64,000 nucleotides of DNA from Meiothermus sp. CFH 77666 (lineage in GTDB: Bacteria > Deinococcota > Deinococci > Deinococcales > Thermaceae). The stretch is taken from positions 1 through 64,000 of the forward strand of contig NZ_JAGDFV010000014.1 of assembly GCF_017497985.1 (NCBI RefSeq). Direction: 5' to 3'. The notes below the pieces were generated by a model. It made no database searches, was not told the DNA's origin, and was given only the letters and a program-made list of their open reading frames with translations. Made by a program: the position numbers and the translations under genes. This document shows, in pieces, positions 1 to 6,865 of this stretch (positions within the stretch are counted from its first letter, which is position 1; every line of letters begins with the position of its first letter).

Positions 1-42
<42 letters not shown>

Positions 43-56
43 TAGCAACTTCCCTG

Positions 57-88
57 CCCCCCACCCTAAAAGGTGGGGGGTTTCGTTT
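57..88 (+). terminator. Rho-independent terminator after tRNA-Gly
   Basis: A perfect 9-bp stem, CCCCCCACC (57-65) with GGTGGGGGG (72-80), has a six-base loop and is followed by TTTCGTTT. It lies 14 bases after the tRNA CCA end. Confidence 0.9.
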
Positions 89-275
89 GGTGTCTGGCCC
101 CAAAACCCTTGCCTGCCGCACCTCTCATTTCCCCCTCTCCCCCTGGGAAAGGGGTTTTGTCCACCAGTCTCGATGATGTCCCATGGGCCCCTCAAAGGGC
201 CGCTCTCGGTAGTTGAGCCAATCGAACAAGGGGTGGTTTTTCTCAAGGTTCAGGAATCACTTAGAATCGGCTGGC

Positions 276-1373
276 ATGCACGGTCTCGAGGCCACCTACC
301 AGATCCAGTCCAGCCCCGACCAGATTGAGGCCAGGGCCGAAGCCCTGGCTATTGAGCAGAGCATCGAGATGCCCCCCTCTGCCGTGCGCCAGCCCGAGGT
401 TCTGCGCGAGGTGCTGGCCCGGGTAGCATCCATCCAGGAAACCGAAGAGGGCTACTACCGGGTGGTTTTGCGCTTTGCCAGCCAGACCACAGCTTTTGAA
501 ACCGCGGGCTTGCTCAACGTGTTGTTTGGCAACTGTGCCTTGCAAGAGGACGTGCAACTGGTAGACCTCGCGCTGCCCTCAGAGTTACTGGCGGCATTTG
601 ACGGGCCTCAATTTGGAATCGAGGGGCTTCGACACCTTGCCCAGGTACATGACCGGCCCCTCACCTGCACCGCCCTCAAGCCCCAGGGCCTCTCCCCTAC
701 CCAACTGGCCGAACTGGCCCATACCTTTGCGCTGGGGGGAATAGATATCGTCAAGGACGACCACGGCCTCACCAACCAGCCCTACGCGCCCTTTGCCGAG
801 CGGGTTCCCATTATCCAGAAGGCCATTAGAGAGGCCAATGCACAAACCGGAGGCCACACCCTGTATGCCCCCATGCTGACGGGTAGCCCCAAAACCCTGC
901 TCGAGCGCCTGCAAATTGCCAAACAAGCGGGGGTTCGGGTGGTGCTGGTAGCCCCGATGCTAACGGGGCTTCCGGCCTTTGCCGAGTTAGTGAAAGACCT
1001 GGAAATGGCCGTACTGGCCCACCCTGCCTTCGCAGGCCATCGGATAGCCCCACCCCTGATGCTAGGCAAGCTGTTCCGGCTGCTGGGGGCCGATGCCACC
1101 ATTTTTCCCAATTATGGTGGGCGATTTGCCTACAGCACCGAGACCTGCATGAACCTGGCCCAGGCTGCCCGGGCTCCCTGGGGACACCTCCGCCCCACCC
1201 TGCCGGTTCCGGCTGGGGGCATGACGGTGGAACGGGTCGAGGAGATGGTGAGCTTTTATGGGCCTGATTCCATGTTGCTGATCGGGGGCAACCTGCTGGC
1301 GGCAGGAGACAGGTTGCTGGAACGTACCCAGGCTTTCGTACAGAAAGTGGCGGCCAGCGTGGGCAAAATATAG
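276..1373 (+). CDS. RuBisCO-like protein (form IV type, non-carboxylating)
   Basis: A 365-residue homologue of the RuBisCO large chain. The N-terminal alpha/beta domain is followed by the TIM barrel. The CTALKPQG segment keeps the substrate-binding Lys of the RuBisCO TxKPK motif. GGIDIVKDDHG matches the metal-site motif GGxDxxKDDE, but the last ligand Glu is His. The segment that normally carries the RuBisCO active-site His reads VLVAPMLTG and lacks it, and loop 6 reads LMLGKLF. Those changes argue against carboxylase activity; family members act as enolases, isomerases or decarboxylases on sugar or thio-sugar phosphates. A TTG start at 213 is possible, but ATG 276 aligns with the family N-terminus (HGLEATYQI). 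A cupin gene follows after 15 bp, so the two are probably co-transcribed. The exact substrate cannot be read from sequence. Confidence 0.88.
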   Translation: MHGLEATYQIQSSPDQIEARAEALAIEQSIEMPPSAVRQPEVLREVLARVASIQETEEGYYRVVLRFASQTTAFETAGLLNVLFGNCALQEDVQLVDLALPSELLAAFDGPQFGIEGLRHLAQVHDRPLTCTALKPQGLSPTQLAELAHTFALGGIDIVKDDHGLTNQPYAPFAERVPIIQKAIREANAQTGGHTLYAPMLTGSPKTLLERLQIAKQAGVRVVLVAPMLTGLPAFAELVKDLEMAVLAHPAFAGHRIAPPLMLGKLFRLLGADATIFPNYGGRFAYSTETCMNLAQAARAPWGHLRPTLPVPAGGMTVERVEEMVSFYGPDSMLLIGGNLLAAGDRLLERTQAFVQKVAASVGKI

Positions 1374-1388
1374 CGGTAAAATGGGGCT

Positions 1389-1844
1389 ATGGCGGCCACT
1401 CGAGCCAAAACCAAGCGGGCTGCCCAGGGCTTCACCTGGGAAGATGTGGAAGTGCTGGCTTATAAAATGGGGGAAAAGGCACCGTTCAAGAACGTAACCC
1501 GCCAGGTGCTGTTCGACGACCCCCACCTGGCCGCCCAATGGCGCTACTTTGAGGTAGCGCCGGGGGGACATACCACCCTCGAGCGCCACCAGCACGTACA
1601 CGCGGTCATGGTTATCCGCGGGCGGGGGGCCTGTCTGGTGGGGGACGAGGTGCATCCGATTGGTCTGCACGACCTGATTACCGTGCCCCCCCTGGCCTGG
1701 CATCAGTTCCGCGCTGCTGAAGATGAGCCCCTGGGCTTCTTGTGCCTGGTCAATGCCGAGCGTGACCGGCCCGAGCTGCCAGGCCCCCAGGATCTGCAAG
1801 CTTTACGTGAGAACCCCCAGATAGCCGCTTTTATTCGGGTATGA
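1389..1844 (+). CDS. cupin-fold protein paired with the RuBisCO-like protein
   Basis: 151 residues forming a single cupin beta-barrel. The first metal motif is visible as ERHQHVHAVMVIRGRG (His ligands in HxHxH context, then the conserved Gly). The second motif contains LAWHQFRA with the conserved His. It could be a metal-dependent isomerase, a lyase or a small-molecule sensor; nothing distinguishes these. It starts 15 bp after the RuBisCO-like gene, which suggests a shared substrate or pathway. Its stop codon TGA shares bases with the left terminus (ATACC) of a dispersed repeat. Confidence 0.8.
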   Translation: MAATRAKTKRAAQGFTWEDVEVLAYKMGEKAPFKNVTRQVLFDDPHLAAQWRYFEVAPGGHTTLERHQHVHAVMVIRGRGACLVGDEVHPIGLHDLITVPPLAWHQFRAAEDEPLGFLCLVNAERDRPELPGPQDLQALRENPQIAAFIRV

Positions 1845-1988
1845 TACCAACTTCAGGTGTATAACAAACTTTCAACGATACATAAGGTGGGGGTGGCTTG
1901 TAGGAGGTAGGTAGCGGTTCTTCAACTTCTGTCCCCTACCTCACCGCTCCCACAGCATGCAAAGGGTTCAAACAAAGGTGGCATAGAT
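1844..1988. repeat. Dispersed repeat family R2 (ATACC-ended), copy a
   Basis: It begins ATACCAACTTCAGG. It carries the family blocks AACTTTCAAC, a GGTGGGGGTGG tract, AGGAGGTAGG, CCCCTACCTCAC and a right end of CATGCAAAGGGTTCA followed by AACAAAGGTGGCAT. The same blocks in the same order recur at 18370-18495 and 54323-54448, and inverted at 39060-39187. The right border is approximate. Confidence 0.75.
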
Positions 1989-2041
1989 GAACCTGTCCAA
2001 GTGGTGCAAGGCTCAAAAAAAGCTTGTGATAAGGTGATGGC

Positions 2042-2527
2042 ATGTCGAAACAAGGAGTAGTTGAAGAAACCAGAGGGGCTGAGAACCCCGATGCCCACCT
2101 CGAGCAGATTCGCTCGATTCTATTTGGACAGCAGATGCAGGCGTTCGAGCGCAAACTCCAGGGCCTGGAGCAGCGCGTTCAGGAGAATGCGGAACAGATG
2201 AACCAGAGCCTGCTCGAGCGAATTGCAGCCCTGGAAAGTCGGATGGTTGGGCTCCTGGAGCAAGAAGCGCAGGAACGAGAAATTGCCGATCGGTCACTCC
2301 AGGAGAACCTCGACACCGCCGTGAGCAACCTGGAAGGCGAGCTGGCCTCGCAGATGAAAGAGTTGCGGGCCGACCTGAAGGATCAGGGCAAAGAGCTGAG
2401 CAAGAAGCTCGACCAACTAGCCACCAGCCTCCAGGCCGCTATAGATGAGCTGCGTCTGAGCAAAACCGACCGCTCCACCCTGGCCCAACTGCTGGAGGGC
2501 CTGGCCGAAAAGCTGCGGAAGGCGTAA
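2042..2527 (+). CDS. coiled-coil protein of a Rab-like GTPase cassette
   Basis: 161 residues with no signal peptide or membrane segment. Nearly the whole chain from about residue 20 is heptad-patterned and rich in Glu, Gln, Leu and Lys, so a long coiled coil is expected. The segment SILFGQQMQAFERKL resembles small soluble proteins that sit upstream of OmpA-type membrane proteins in other bacteria (my recollection). RBS AAGGTGATGG precedes the ATG. It is followed after 57 bp by the membrane protein and then by the small GTPase, all on the same strand. I infer a cytoplasmic scaffold or effector of the GTPase; no enzymatic motif is present. Confidence 0.75.
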   Translation: MSKQGVVEETRGAENPDAHLEQIRSILFGQQMQAFERKLQGLEQRVQENAEQMNQSLLERIAALESRMVGLLEQEAQEREIADRSLQENLDTAVSNLEGELASQMKELRADLKDQGKELSKKLDQLATSLQAAIDELRLSKTDRSTLAQLLEGLAEKLRKA

Positions 2528-2584
2528 TGCAGCGGGCCTGGAGAGGTAGCCGGTTACCCCCCTCTCCCCTGCCCCACCCTGGTC

Positions 2585-3892
2585 ATGGCACACCCCACTC
2601 CCCCCACCCAAGGCGACCTCGAGGCGCTGCGGCGCTTGTTGCTCGAGCCTGAGCAGCAAGCCCTGGAGGAGTTGAAAGACCCCAGGCTCTGGGAAGAGCA
2701 GGTCTCTAAAGTGCTCCCCGAAGCCCTGGTTCGGCGGGCCCACACGGATAAATCGATACAGTACGCCCTGAACCCGATTCTGGAAGAAACCTTTGTGCGG
2801 CTGGTGCGGCGCAACCCCAAGCTGCTGGTGGAAATTTTGTTTCCGGTCTTGCTGCCAGCCATTCGCCGGGCGGTAGCCAGCCTCTTTGCCTCGCTGACCC
2901 AGAGCCTCAACCAGACCCTCGACCAGGTCTTCAGCCTCCAGGGCCTCCGCTGGCGGCTCGAGGCCCTCTCTACCGGCAAGACCTTTGCCGAGGTGGTGCT
3001 CTCGCACACTCTTCTGTACCGGGTGGAGCAGGTGCTGCTCATCCAGCGGGACAGCGGGCTGTTGCTGGCCCATCAGGTGGCCGAAGGGGTCAATGTCCAG
3101 GACGGTGCCCTGGTCTCGGGCATGCTCACGGCCATCGGCGATTTTGTGCGGGATTCTTTCGATCCACAGGCGGGGCTCAACACGGTGAATTTTGGTGAGC
3201 GGGTTCTGGTGGTCGAGCAGAGCGCCCAGGCCGTCCTGGCGGCGGTAGTTCGCGGTACTCCGCCCCCGGAGCTACAGGAGCGCTTACAGGACGCCCTTTC
3301 GGAAATTCATACTCGCTTCGCCGAGGAATTGCGTCGTTATTCGGGCGACAACCAAGTTTTTGCCGATGTGCGGCCCATACTGGAAACCTTGCTGGAAACC
3401 CAGTACAAGCGCCCCGAGCGCCGTCGCCCCTACGCAGTCTGGCTGGCCTCAGCCGTGTTGCTGGCCGGTCTGGCCTGGTGGGGCTGGAACAGCTTCCAGG
3501 CCCAACGTGCCTGGGAGGCTTACCTGAAGCGCCTTTCCCAAACCCCCGGCATCGTGGTCACTGAAGCCCCTCGCCGCTACGAAGTGCGCGGTCTGCGCGA
3601 CCCCCTGGCTGCCGACCCCCTGACCCTGCTCAAGGGCCTTCCCCTTCACCCCAAGCAGCTCCGGGCTACCTGGCAACCCTACCAGTCCCTCGAGCCCGAG
3701 ATGGTACTGAGGCGCATCCAGCAGCGCCTGGACACCCCCGGCACGGTGCGGCTGGCCTGGCGCGATGGGGCTCTGGTGGTCTCGGGCCGCAGCACCGCGG
3801 CCTGGCTCAGCCGTCTGCGCAACCTGGCCCCTTTGCTGGGGGTGGAGCAACTCGATACCAGCCAGCTTGTGCTCGAGCCACTCCGCAAATGA
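2585..3892 (+). CDS. membrane protein, OmpA-family N-terminal module without the OmpA domain
   Basis: 435 residues. Residues 1 to about 270 form a conserved helical cytoplasmic module (LLLEPEQQALEELKD, KVLPEALVRRA, LFPVLLPAIRRAVA, LRWRLEAL, TAIGDFVRDSF, VRGTPPPEL). A single transmembrane helix lies at about 282-302 (VWLASAVLLAGLAWWGW). The remaining 130 residues contain two BON-like repeats (PGIVVTEAPRRYEVRGLRDP and a second near the C-terminus). Relatives I know continue into a C-terminal OmpA peptidoglycan-binding domain, but this protein stops before it. It follows the coiled-coil gene and precedes the Rab-like GTPase, so it probably links that switch to the envelope. ATG 2585 is used; the RBS is weak. 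Confidence 0.75.
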   Translation: MAHPTPPTQGDLEALRRLLLEPEQQALEELKDPRLWEEQVSKVLPEALVRRAHTDKSIQYALNPILEETFVRLVRRNPKLLVEILFPVLLPAIRRAVASLFASLTQSLNQTLDQVFSLQGLRWRLEALSTGKTFAEVVLSHTLLYRVEQVLLIQRDSGLLLAHQVAEGVNVQDGALVSGMLTAIGDFVRDSFDPQAGLNTVNFGERVLVVEQSAQAVLAAVVRGTPPPELQERLQDALSEIHTRFAEELRRYSGDNQVFADVRPILETLLETQYKRPERRRPYAVWLASAVLLAGLAWWGWNSFQAQRAWEAYLKRLSQTPGIVVTEAPRRYEVRGLRDPLAADPLTLLKGLPLHPKQLRATWQPYQSLEPEMVLRRIQQRLDTPGTVRLAWRDGALVVSGRSTAAWLSRLRNLAPLLGVEQLDTSQLVLEPLRK

Positions 3893-4026
3893 TACGGGCA
3901 ATCCTCCATCAGGCCGCCCCTTGCGCTCACTGCGCCTTCGACCGTAGACTGCACTCACCATTGTGAAGCCTCTATTCAAATGCATTTGCTGTTCAGCTTC
4001 AATCCAAAAAGGGCAGGGGGCAACTG

Positions 4027-4521
4027 GTGATTCAGAAAAAAATCTGCATGCTGGGCGCATTCGCCGTGGGGAAAACCAGCCTGGTCGCACGGTATGTGCA
4101 CGGTATTTTTTCAGAAAAGTATCAGACCACAGTGGGGGTCAAAATTGACAAGAAAGTGGTCGCGGTGGATCACCAAGAAGTCAGCCTGGTGCTGTGGGAT
4201 CTCTACGGGGAAGACCAGTTCCAGCGGGTGCAATCGTTTTACTTGCGCGGCAGTTCAGGCTACTTGCTGGTCGCCGATGGCACCCGCCCCGAGACCCTCG
4301 AGGTTGTTCAGGGCATTCAGCAGCGCGCCCAGGAGGTACTGGGGGCAGTCCCCTTCATCCTGATGCTCAACAAACACGACCTGCCCTGGGCAGTGAGTGA
4401 AGCCCAGCTAGACAGTCTTCGAGCCAGGGGCTGGGATCTCCGCTACACCAGCGCCAAAACGGGGGAGGGGGTTGAGGAGAGCTTCGAGGCGCTTGCCAGG
4501 AAAATGCTGGAGCAATCTTAG
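4027..4521 (+). CDS. Rab/Ras-like small GTPase
   Basis: 164 residues with every G motif. P-loop GAFAVGKT lies at 10-17, switch I Thr in TTVGVK at 34-39, WDLYGED at 57-63, NKHD at 115-118 and TSAK at 141-144. The Ras catalytic Gln position in the DxxGQ motif is Glu here (DLYGE), so intrinsic hydrolysis may be slow or different. There is no lipidation motif. GTG 4027 is preceded by RBS GCAGGGGG. It is the third gene of a same-strand cassette with a coiled-coil protein and a single-pass membrane protein. Its TAG stop lies inside the border of an R1 repeat, so the C-terminus may have been set by that insertion. No MglB or Roadblock partner is nearby. Confidence 0.9.
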   Translation: MIQKKICMLGAFAVGKTSLVARYVHGIFSEKYQTTVGVKIDKKVVAVDHQEVSLVLWDLYGEDQFQRVQSFYLRGSSGYLLVADGTRPETLEVVQGIQQRAQEVLGAVPFILMLNKHDLPWAVSEAQLDSLRARGWDLRYTSAKTGEGVEESFEALARKMLEQS

Positions 4522-4626
4522 AGCGCTCTTCAGAAATATCGGGCCATCCGGGGCTGAGAATCCTTTGTCCTGGACAGTACAGTAGCCGCCAGGATGCTCG
4601 GCCACGTCCATGAAGGGCGCGATATG
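4519..4626. repeat. Dispersed repeat family R1, copy a
   Basis: It starts TTAGAGCGCTCTTC, contains GGGCCATCC and TTTGTCCTGGACAG, and ends GAAGGGCGCGATATG. It fills the whole space between the GTPase stop codon and the convergent TPR gene's stop codon. Confidence 0.8.
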
Positions 4627-4628
4627 TC

Positions 4629-5369
4629 TCAAGGCTGACGGTTCAACAACCAGTACGCCACCACAATCACCAAAAGCCAAAGCCACCAGCGGTTGCCAAA
4701 ACTGCCCAGTAAGGGGCGGCGTTCGGGTAAAGGCAACGGGGCCGCAGCGCCAGGCACCACGGAGCGAGGCGGGCGGGTCGCAGGGCGCATCTGCAAGCGC
4801 TGGCCGCGCTTGATGTGGTACACCGATTTGTCAATCTGGCCCTTTTTGCGGTAGGCCGCGCCCAGGTTGTGATGCGCCAGGGGATACTCGGGGTTGAGTT
4901 TCAGCACCTCTTCGTACATTCGAATGGCTTCGTCGGTCTGGCCGGCCTCGAGGGTCAGGTTGGCCAGGTTGGTCTTGACCCGGTAATGGCCGGGGTCGGC
5001 CAGCAGGGCCGTATCAAAAGCCTTTCGGGCCTCTTCCCGATTACCGCTGCGAATACGCACCAGGCCCAGCGCAGCCCAGGCCTCGGCGCCCAGGTGGGGG
5101 TGGTCGAGGTAGGCGGCAATTTTGCTTTCATCTTCCTGGTCAAAAGCTTCAATGGCCGCCTTGGCCTGAGGCACATCCAGGTAGCCTGCAATCAGGTCGC
5201 CATCCTGTTCCAGGAGCTTCTGAGCCTTGCCGTACTCTTTCAGCCGCAGCCAGTCGCGCAGTTCCAGCAACACCGCCAGCCCATCGGCATCCCCCTCTTC
5301 CCCAGCCAGGATGCGGCTTCGGGCTTCCTCGTACCGCCCCGAACGGATAACCTGCTCTAGTTCTTCCAT
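4629..5369 (-). CDS. tail-anchored TPR protein
   Basis: 246 residues. The first half is helical with degenerate repeats. Clear tetratricopeptide repeats follow at about residues 90-190 (AWAALGLVRIRSGNREEARKAF-type and HHNLGAAYRKKGQIDKSV-type units). After a Pro/Arg-rich linker a single hydrophobic helix (WWLWLLVIVVAYWLL) lies at the extreme C-terminus with no signal peptide, giving a tail-anchored topology with the TPR domain cytoplasmic. TPRs bind proteins; the partner is unknown. It converges on the small GTPase gene, and the R1 repeat sits exactly between the two stop codons. Confidence 0.8.
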   Translation of the reverse strand: MEELEQVIRSGRYEEARSRILAGEEGDADGLAVLLELRDWLRLKEYGKAQKLLEQDGDLIAGYLDVPQAKAAIEAFDQEDESKIAAYLDHPHLGAEAWAALGLVRIRSGNREEARKAFDTALLADPGHYRVKTNLANLTLEAGQTDEAIRMYEEVLKLNPEYPLAHHNLGAAYRKKGQIDKSVYHIKRGQRLQMRPATRPPRSVVPGAAAPLPLPERRPLLGSFGNRWWLWLLVIVVAYWLLNRQP

Positions 5370-5456
5370 CGTCCCGATCCAACAGCCTATTGTACCCAGG
5401 CAGGTGAGAAAAGAGCCTGCTACCGGAAGGCGCTCCAGACAAATAATCCAGGCCGC

Positions 5457-6518
5457 TCAAGGTAGGCGACTCGAGGGTGCGTTCGGAACAGCGACCCGGC
5501 TTGACTCGAGGAGTTCCGGCACGGTCACAAACCGATACCCCTGGGCTTGCAAGGCTGGCAGAATGGTGTGCAAGGCTTCCACCGTTTTGCTGCGATCCCC
5601 CCCACCATCGTGCAGCAAAACAATGCTGCCGGGCTGAACCCCCTGAAGCACGTTATCCGCAATAGAAAGCGCCTCGAGCGGCTCCGTGTCCTTGCTCAAG
5701 ACCGACCACTGCACCACCGTATATCCCTGCTGCAAGGCATAATCGGCCAGACCATTGTGCAGGCGGCCCCCAGGAGGCCGGAATAAGGTGGTAGAAAGGC
5801 CCGTGGTGTGCCTGATAAGTGCTGCGGTACGCTCAATTTCCTCTCCGGCTTCCTCCGGGGTCATGGGGGTGTTGCGGTGGCTCCAGGTATGGTTGCCAAT
5901 GGCATGGCCTTCCGCCACCACCTGCTGGGCAATCTCGGGCCGCTTTTGCAGGTGCAACCCCACCCAGAAAAAGGTAGCCTTCGCGCCATACTGTCGCAAC
6001 ACCTCCAACACCGCCGGGGTGTCGGGCCAGGGGCCATCGTCGAAGGTCAGGGCCACCAGTTTTTCCTCCCCCACCGGCACGATGCGGCGTACGACCCCGG
6101 TATGAGATGAGTAAGGCTGGGGGGGTTTCTTTTCCGTTAAGGGCTGGGGTTGGGGGTTGGGGGTGGGCCTCGAGATGGGTGCCGAGGGCCGCACTGGCTG
6201 CTCCAGGGCTTCAGGAGGCGGATCCTGGCTGGGCTGGGTAATCAGCACCGTTTCCTCAAGCGCCCTGCCTGAAGGCTTTTGAAGCGGTGGAGACGGGTTG
6301 GGCTTCGGCTCCACCCCAGACATTGGCTGGGCTGTAGCAGCCGGGGTAGCGGCAACGGCAGGGCTCTGGGCTGGCCTGGTAGCAGCCCCAGGTGCTGGCT
6401 GGGGCGCTTGAATCGCCCCACTCAAGTAACCCACCTGCACCACCAGTACGGCTGCCAGAAGCAGGGCCAGCCACGGTTTGTAGGAGGGCTGGGGCTTGGT
6501 TTTGCGTTTTCGGGCCAC
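5457..6518 (-). CDS. polysaccharide deacetylase (NodB domain, CE4)
   Basis: 353 residues. A basic N-terminus and transmembrane helix (about 17-34) are followed by a long Pro/Ala-rich linker to about 135, then a NodB domain. Motif 1 TFDDGP is at 158-163 (general base Asp plus metal Asp). Motif 2 HTWSH at 210-214 supplies the metal His pair. RPPGG and LLHDGGG give motifs 3 and 5. All catalytic residues are present, so it should be an active metal-dependent N- or O-deacetylase. It is anchored in the inner membrane with the catalytic domain outside, acting on peptidoglycan or another cell-wall polymer. The long flexible linker suits reaching into the wall. Confidence 0.92.
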   Translation of the reverse strand: MARKRKTKPQPSYKPWLALLLAAVLVVQVGYLSGAIQAPQPAPGAATRPAQSPAVAATPAATAQPMSGVEPKPNPSPPLQKPSGRALEETVLITQPSQDPPPEALEQPVRPSAPISRPTPNPQPQPLTEKKPPQPYSSHTGVVRRIVPVGEEKLVALTFDDGPWPDTPAVLEVLRQYGAKATFFWVGLHLQKRPEIAQQVVAEGHAIGNHTWSHRNTPMTPEEAGEEIERTAALIRHTTGLSTTLFRPPGGRLHNGLADYALQQGYTVVQWSVLSKDTEPLEALSIADNVLQGVQPGSIVLLHDGGGDRSKTVEALHTILPALQAQGYRFVTVPELLESSRVAVPNAPSSRLP

Positions 6519-6593
6519 CTCTAGCTATTATTGCACCTAGTTTCTATTAAGTTGCGCCTGTATAAGGTTTAGAGATGAATCCAGGCCACGCTA

Positions 6594-6631
6594 GAAAATC
6601 ATGCTCCGGGCGCAATACCCGAATGATTTTC
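6594..6631. other. Long hairpin / inverted repeat
   Basis: GAAAATCAT (6594-6602) pairs perfectly with ATGATTTTC (6623-6631). An inner CGGG/CCCG stem closes around CGCAATA. It is not followed by a T-run on either strand that would make it a convincing terminator. Confidence 0.6.
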
Positions 6632-6830
6632 GATCATGCCATTATCCAAAACATGGGCGGGAGGTACTTAGAACGGTGCTGTTGTTATTTTCTCGCCATT
6701 GCTGCCGCTGCAGTAGTTTCACAGTTCGCCGCTCATGGTGTTTCGGCCATCGGCTATGGGCTATCGGCTATAAGCTTCATGTAACACAGTGCGCGTTCTT
6801 TGCGTTAATCCAGCCCCAACGCAGGTACCT

Positions 6831-6865
6831 TTGACACCAAAGCCCATTGGTAAGATACATACGCT
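6831..6865 (+). promoter_or_regulatory. Putative near-leaderless promoter of the carboxylase gene
   Basis: A consensus -35 TTGACA (6831-6836) is followed after 17 bp by a weak -10 GATACA (6854-6859), six bases before the ATG. No Shine-Dalgarno is visible. Transcription would begin at or next to the start codon. Confidence 0.5.

Larger units (their letters stand above)
6519..6865. other. Non-coding stretch with hairpin and promoter
   Basis: 347 bp between divergent genes. It holds the hairpin at 6594-6631, an imperfect local repetition of GGCTATGGGCTATCGGCTATA around 6752-6772, and the -35/-10 region of the downstream carboxylase gene. Short ORFs here show no coding character. Confidence 0.6.

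Noticed and set aside
89-275. Possible start of the RuBisCO-like gene at TTG 213, and an R3-like CCCTCTCCCCCTGGG segment at about 133-147
   Set aside because: The N-terminal 21 residues do not match the family, and the segment is too short to assign to R3.
4610-4813. 67-codon plus-strand frame within the TPR gene's 3' end
   Set aside because: Overlaps a well-supported gene on the other strand and has no recognisable features.
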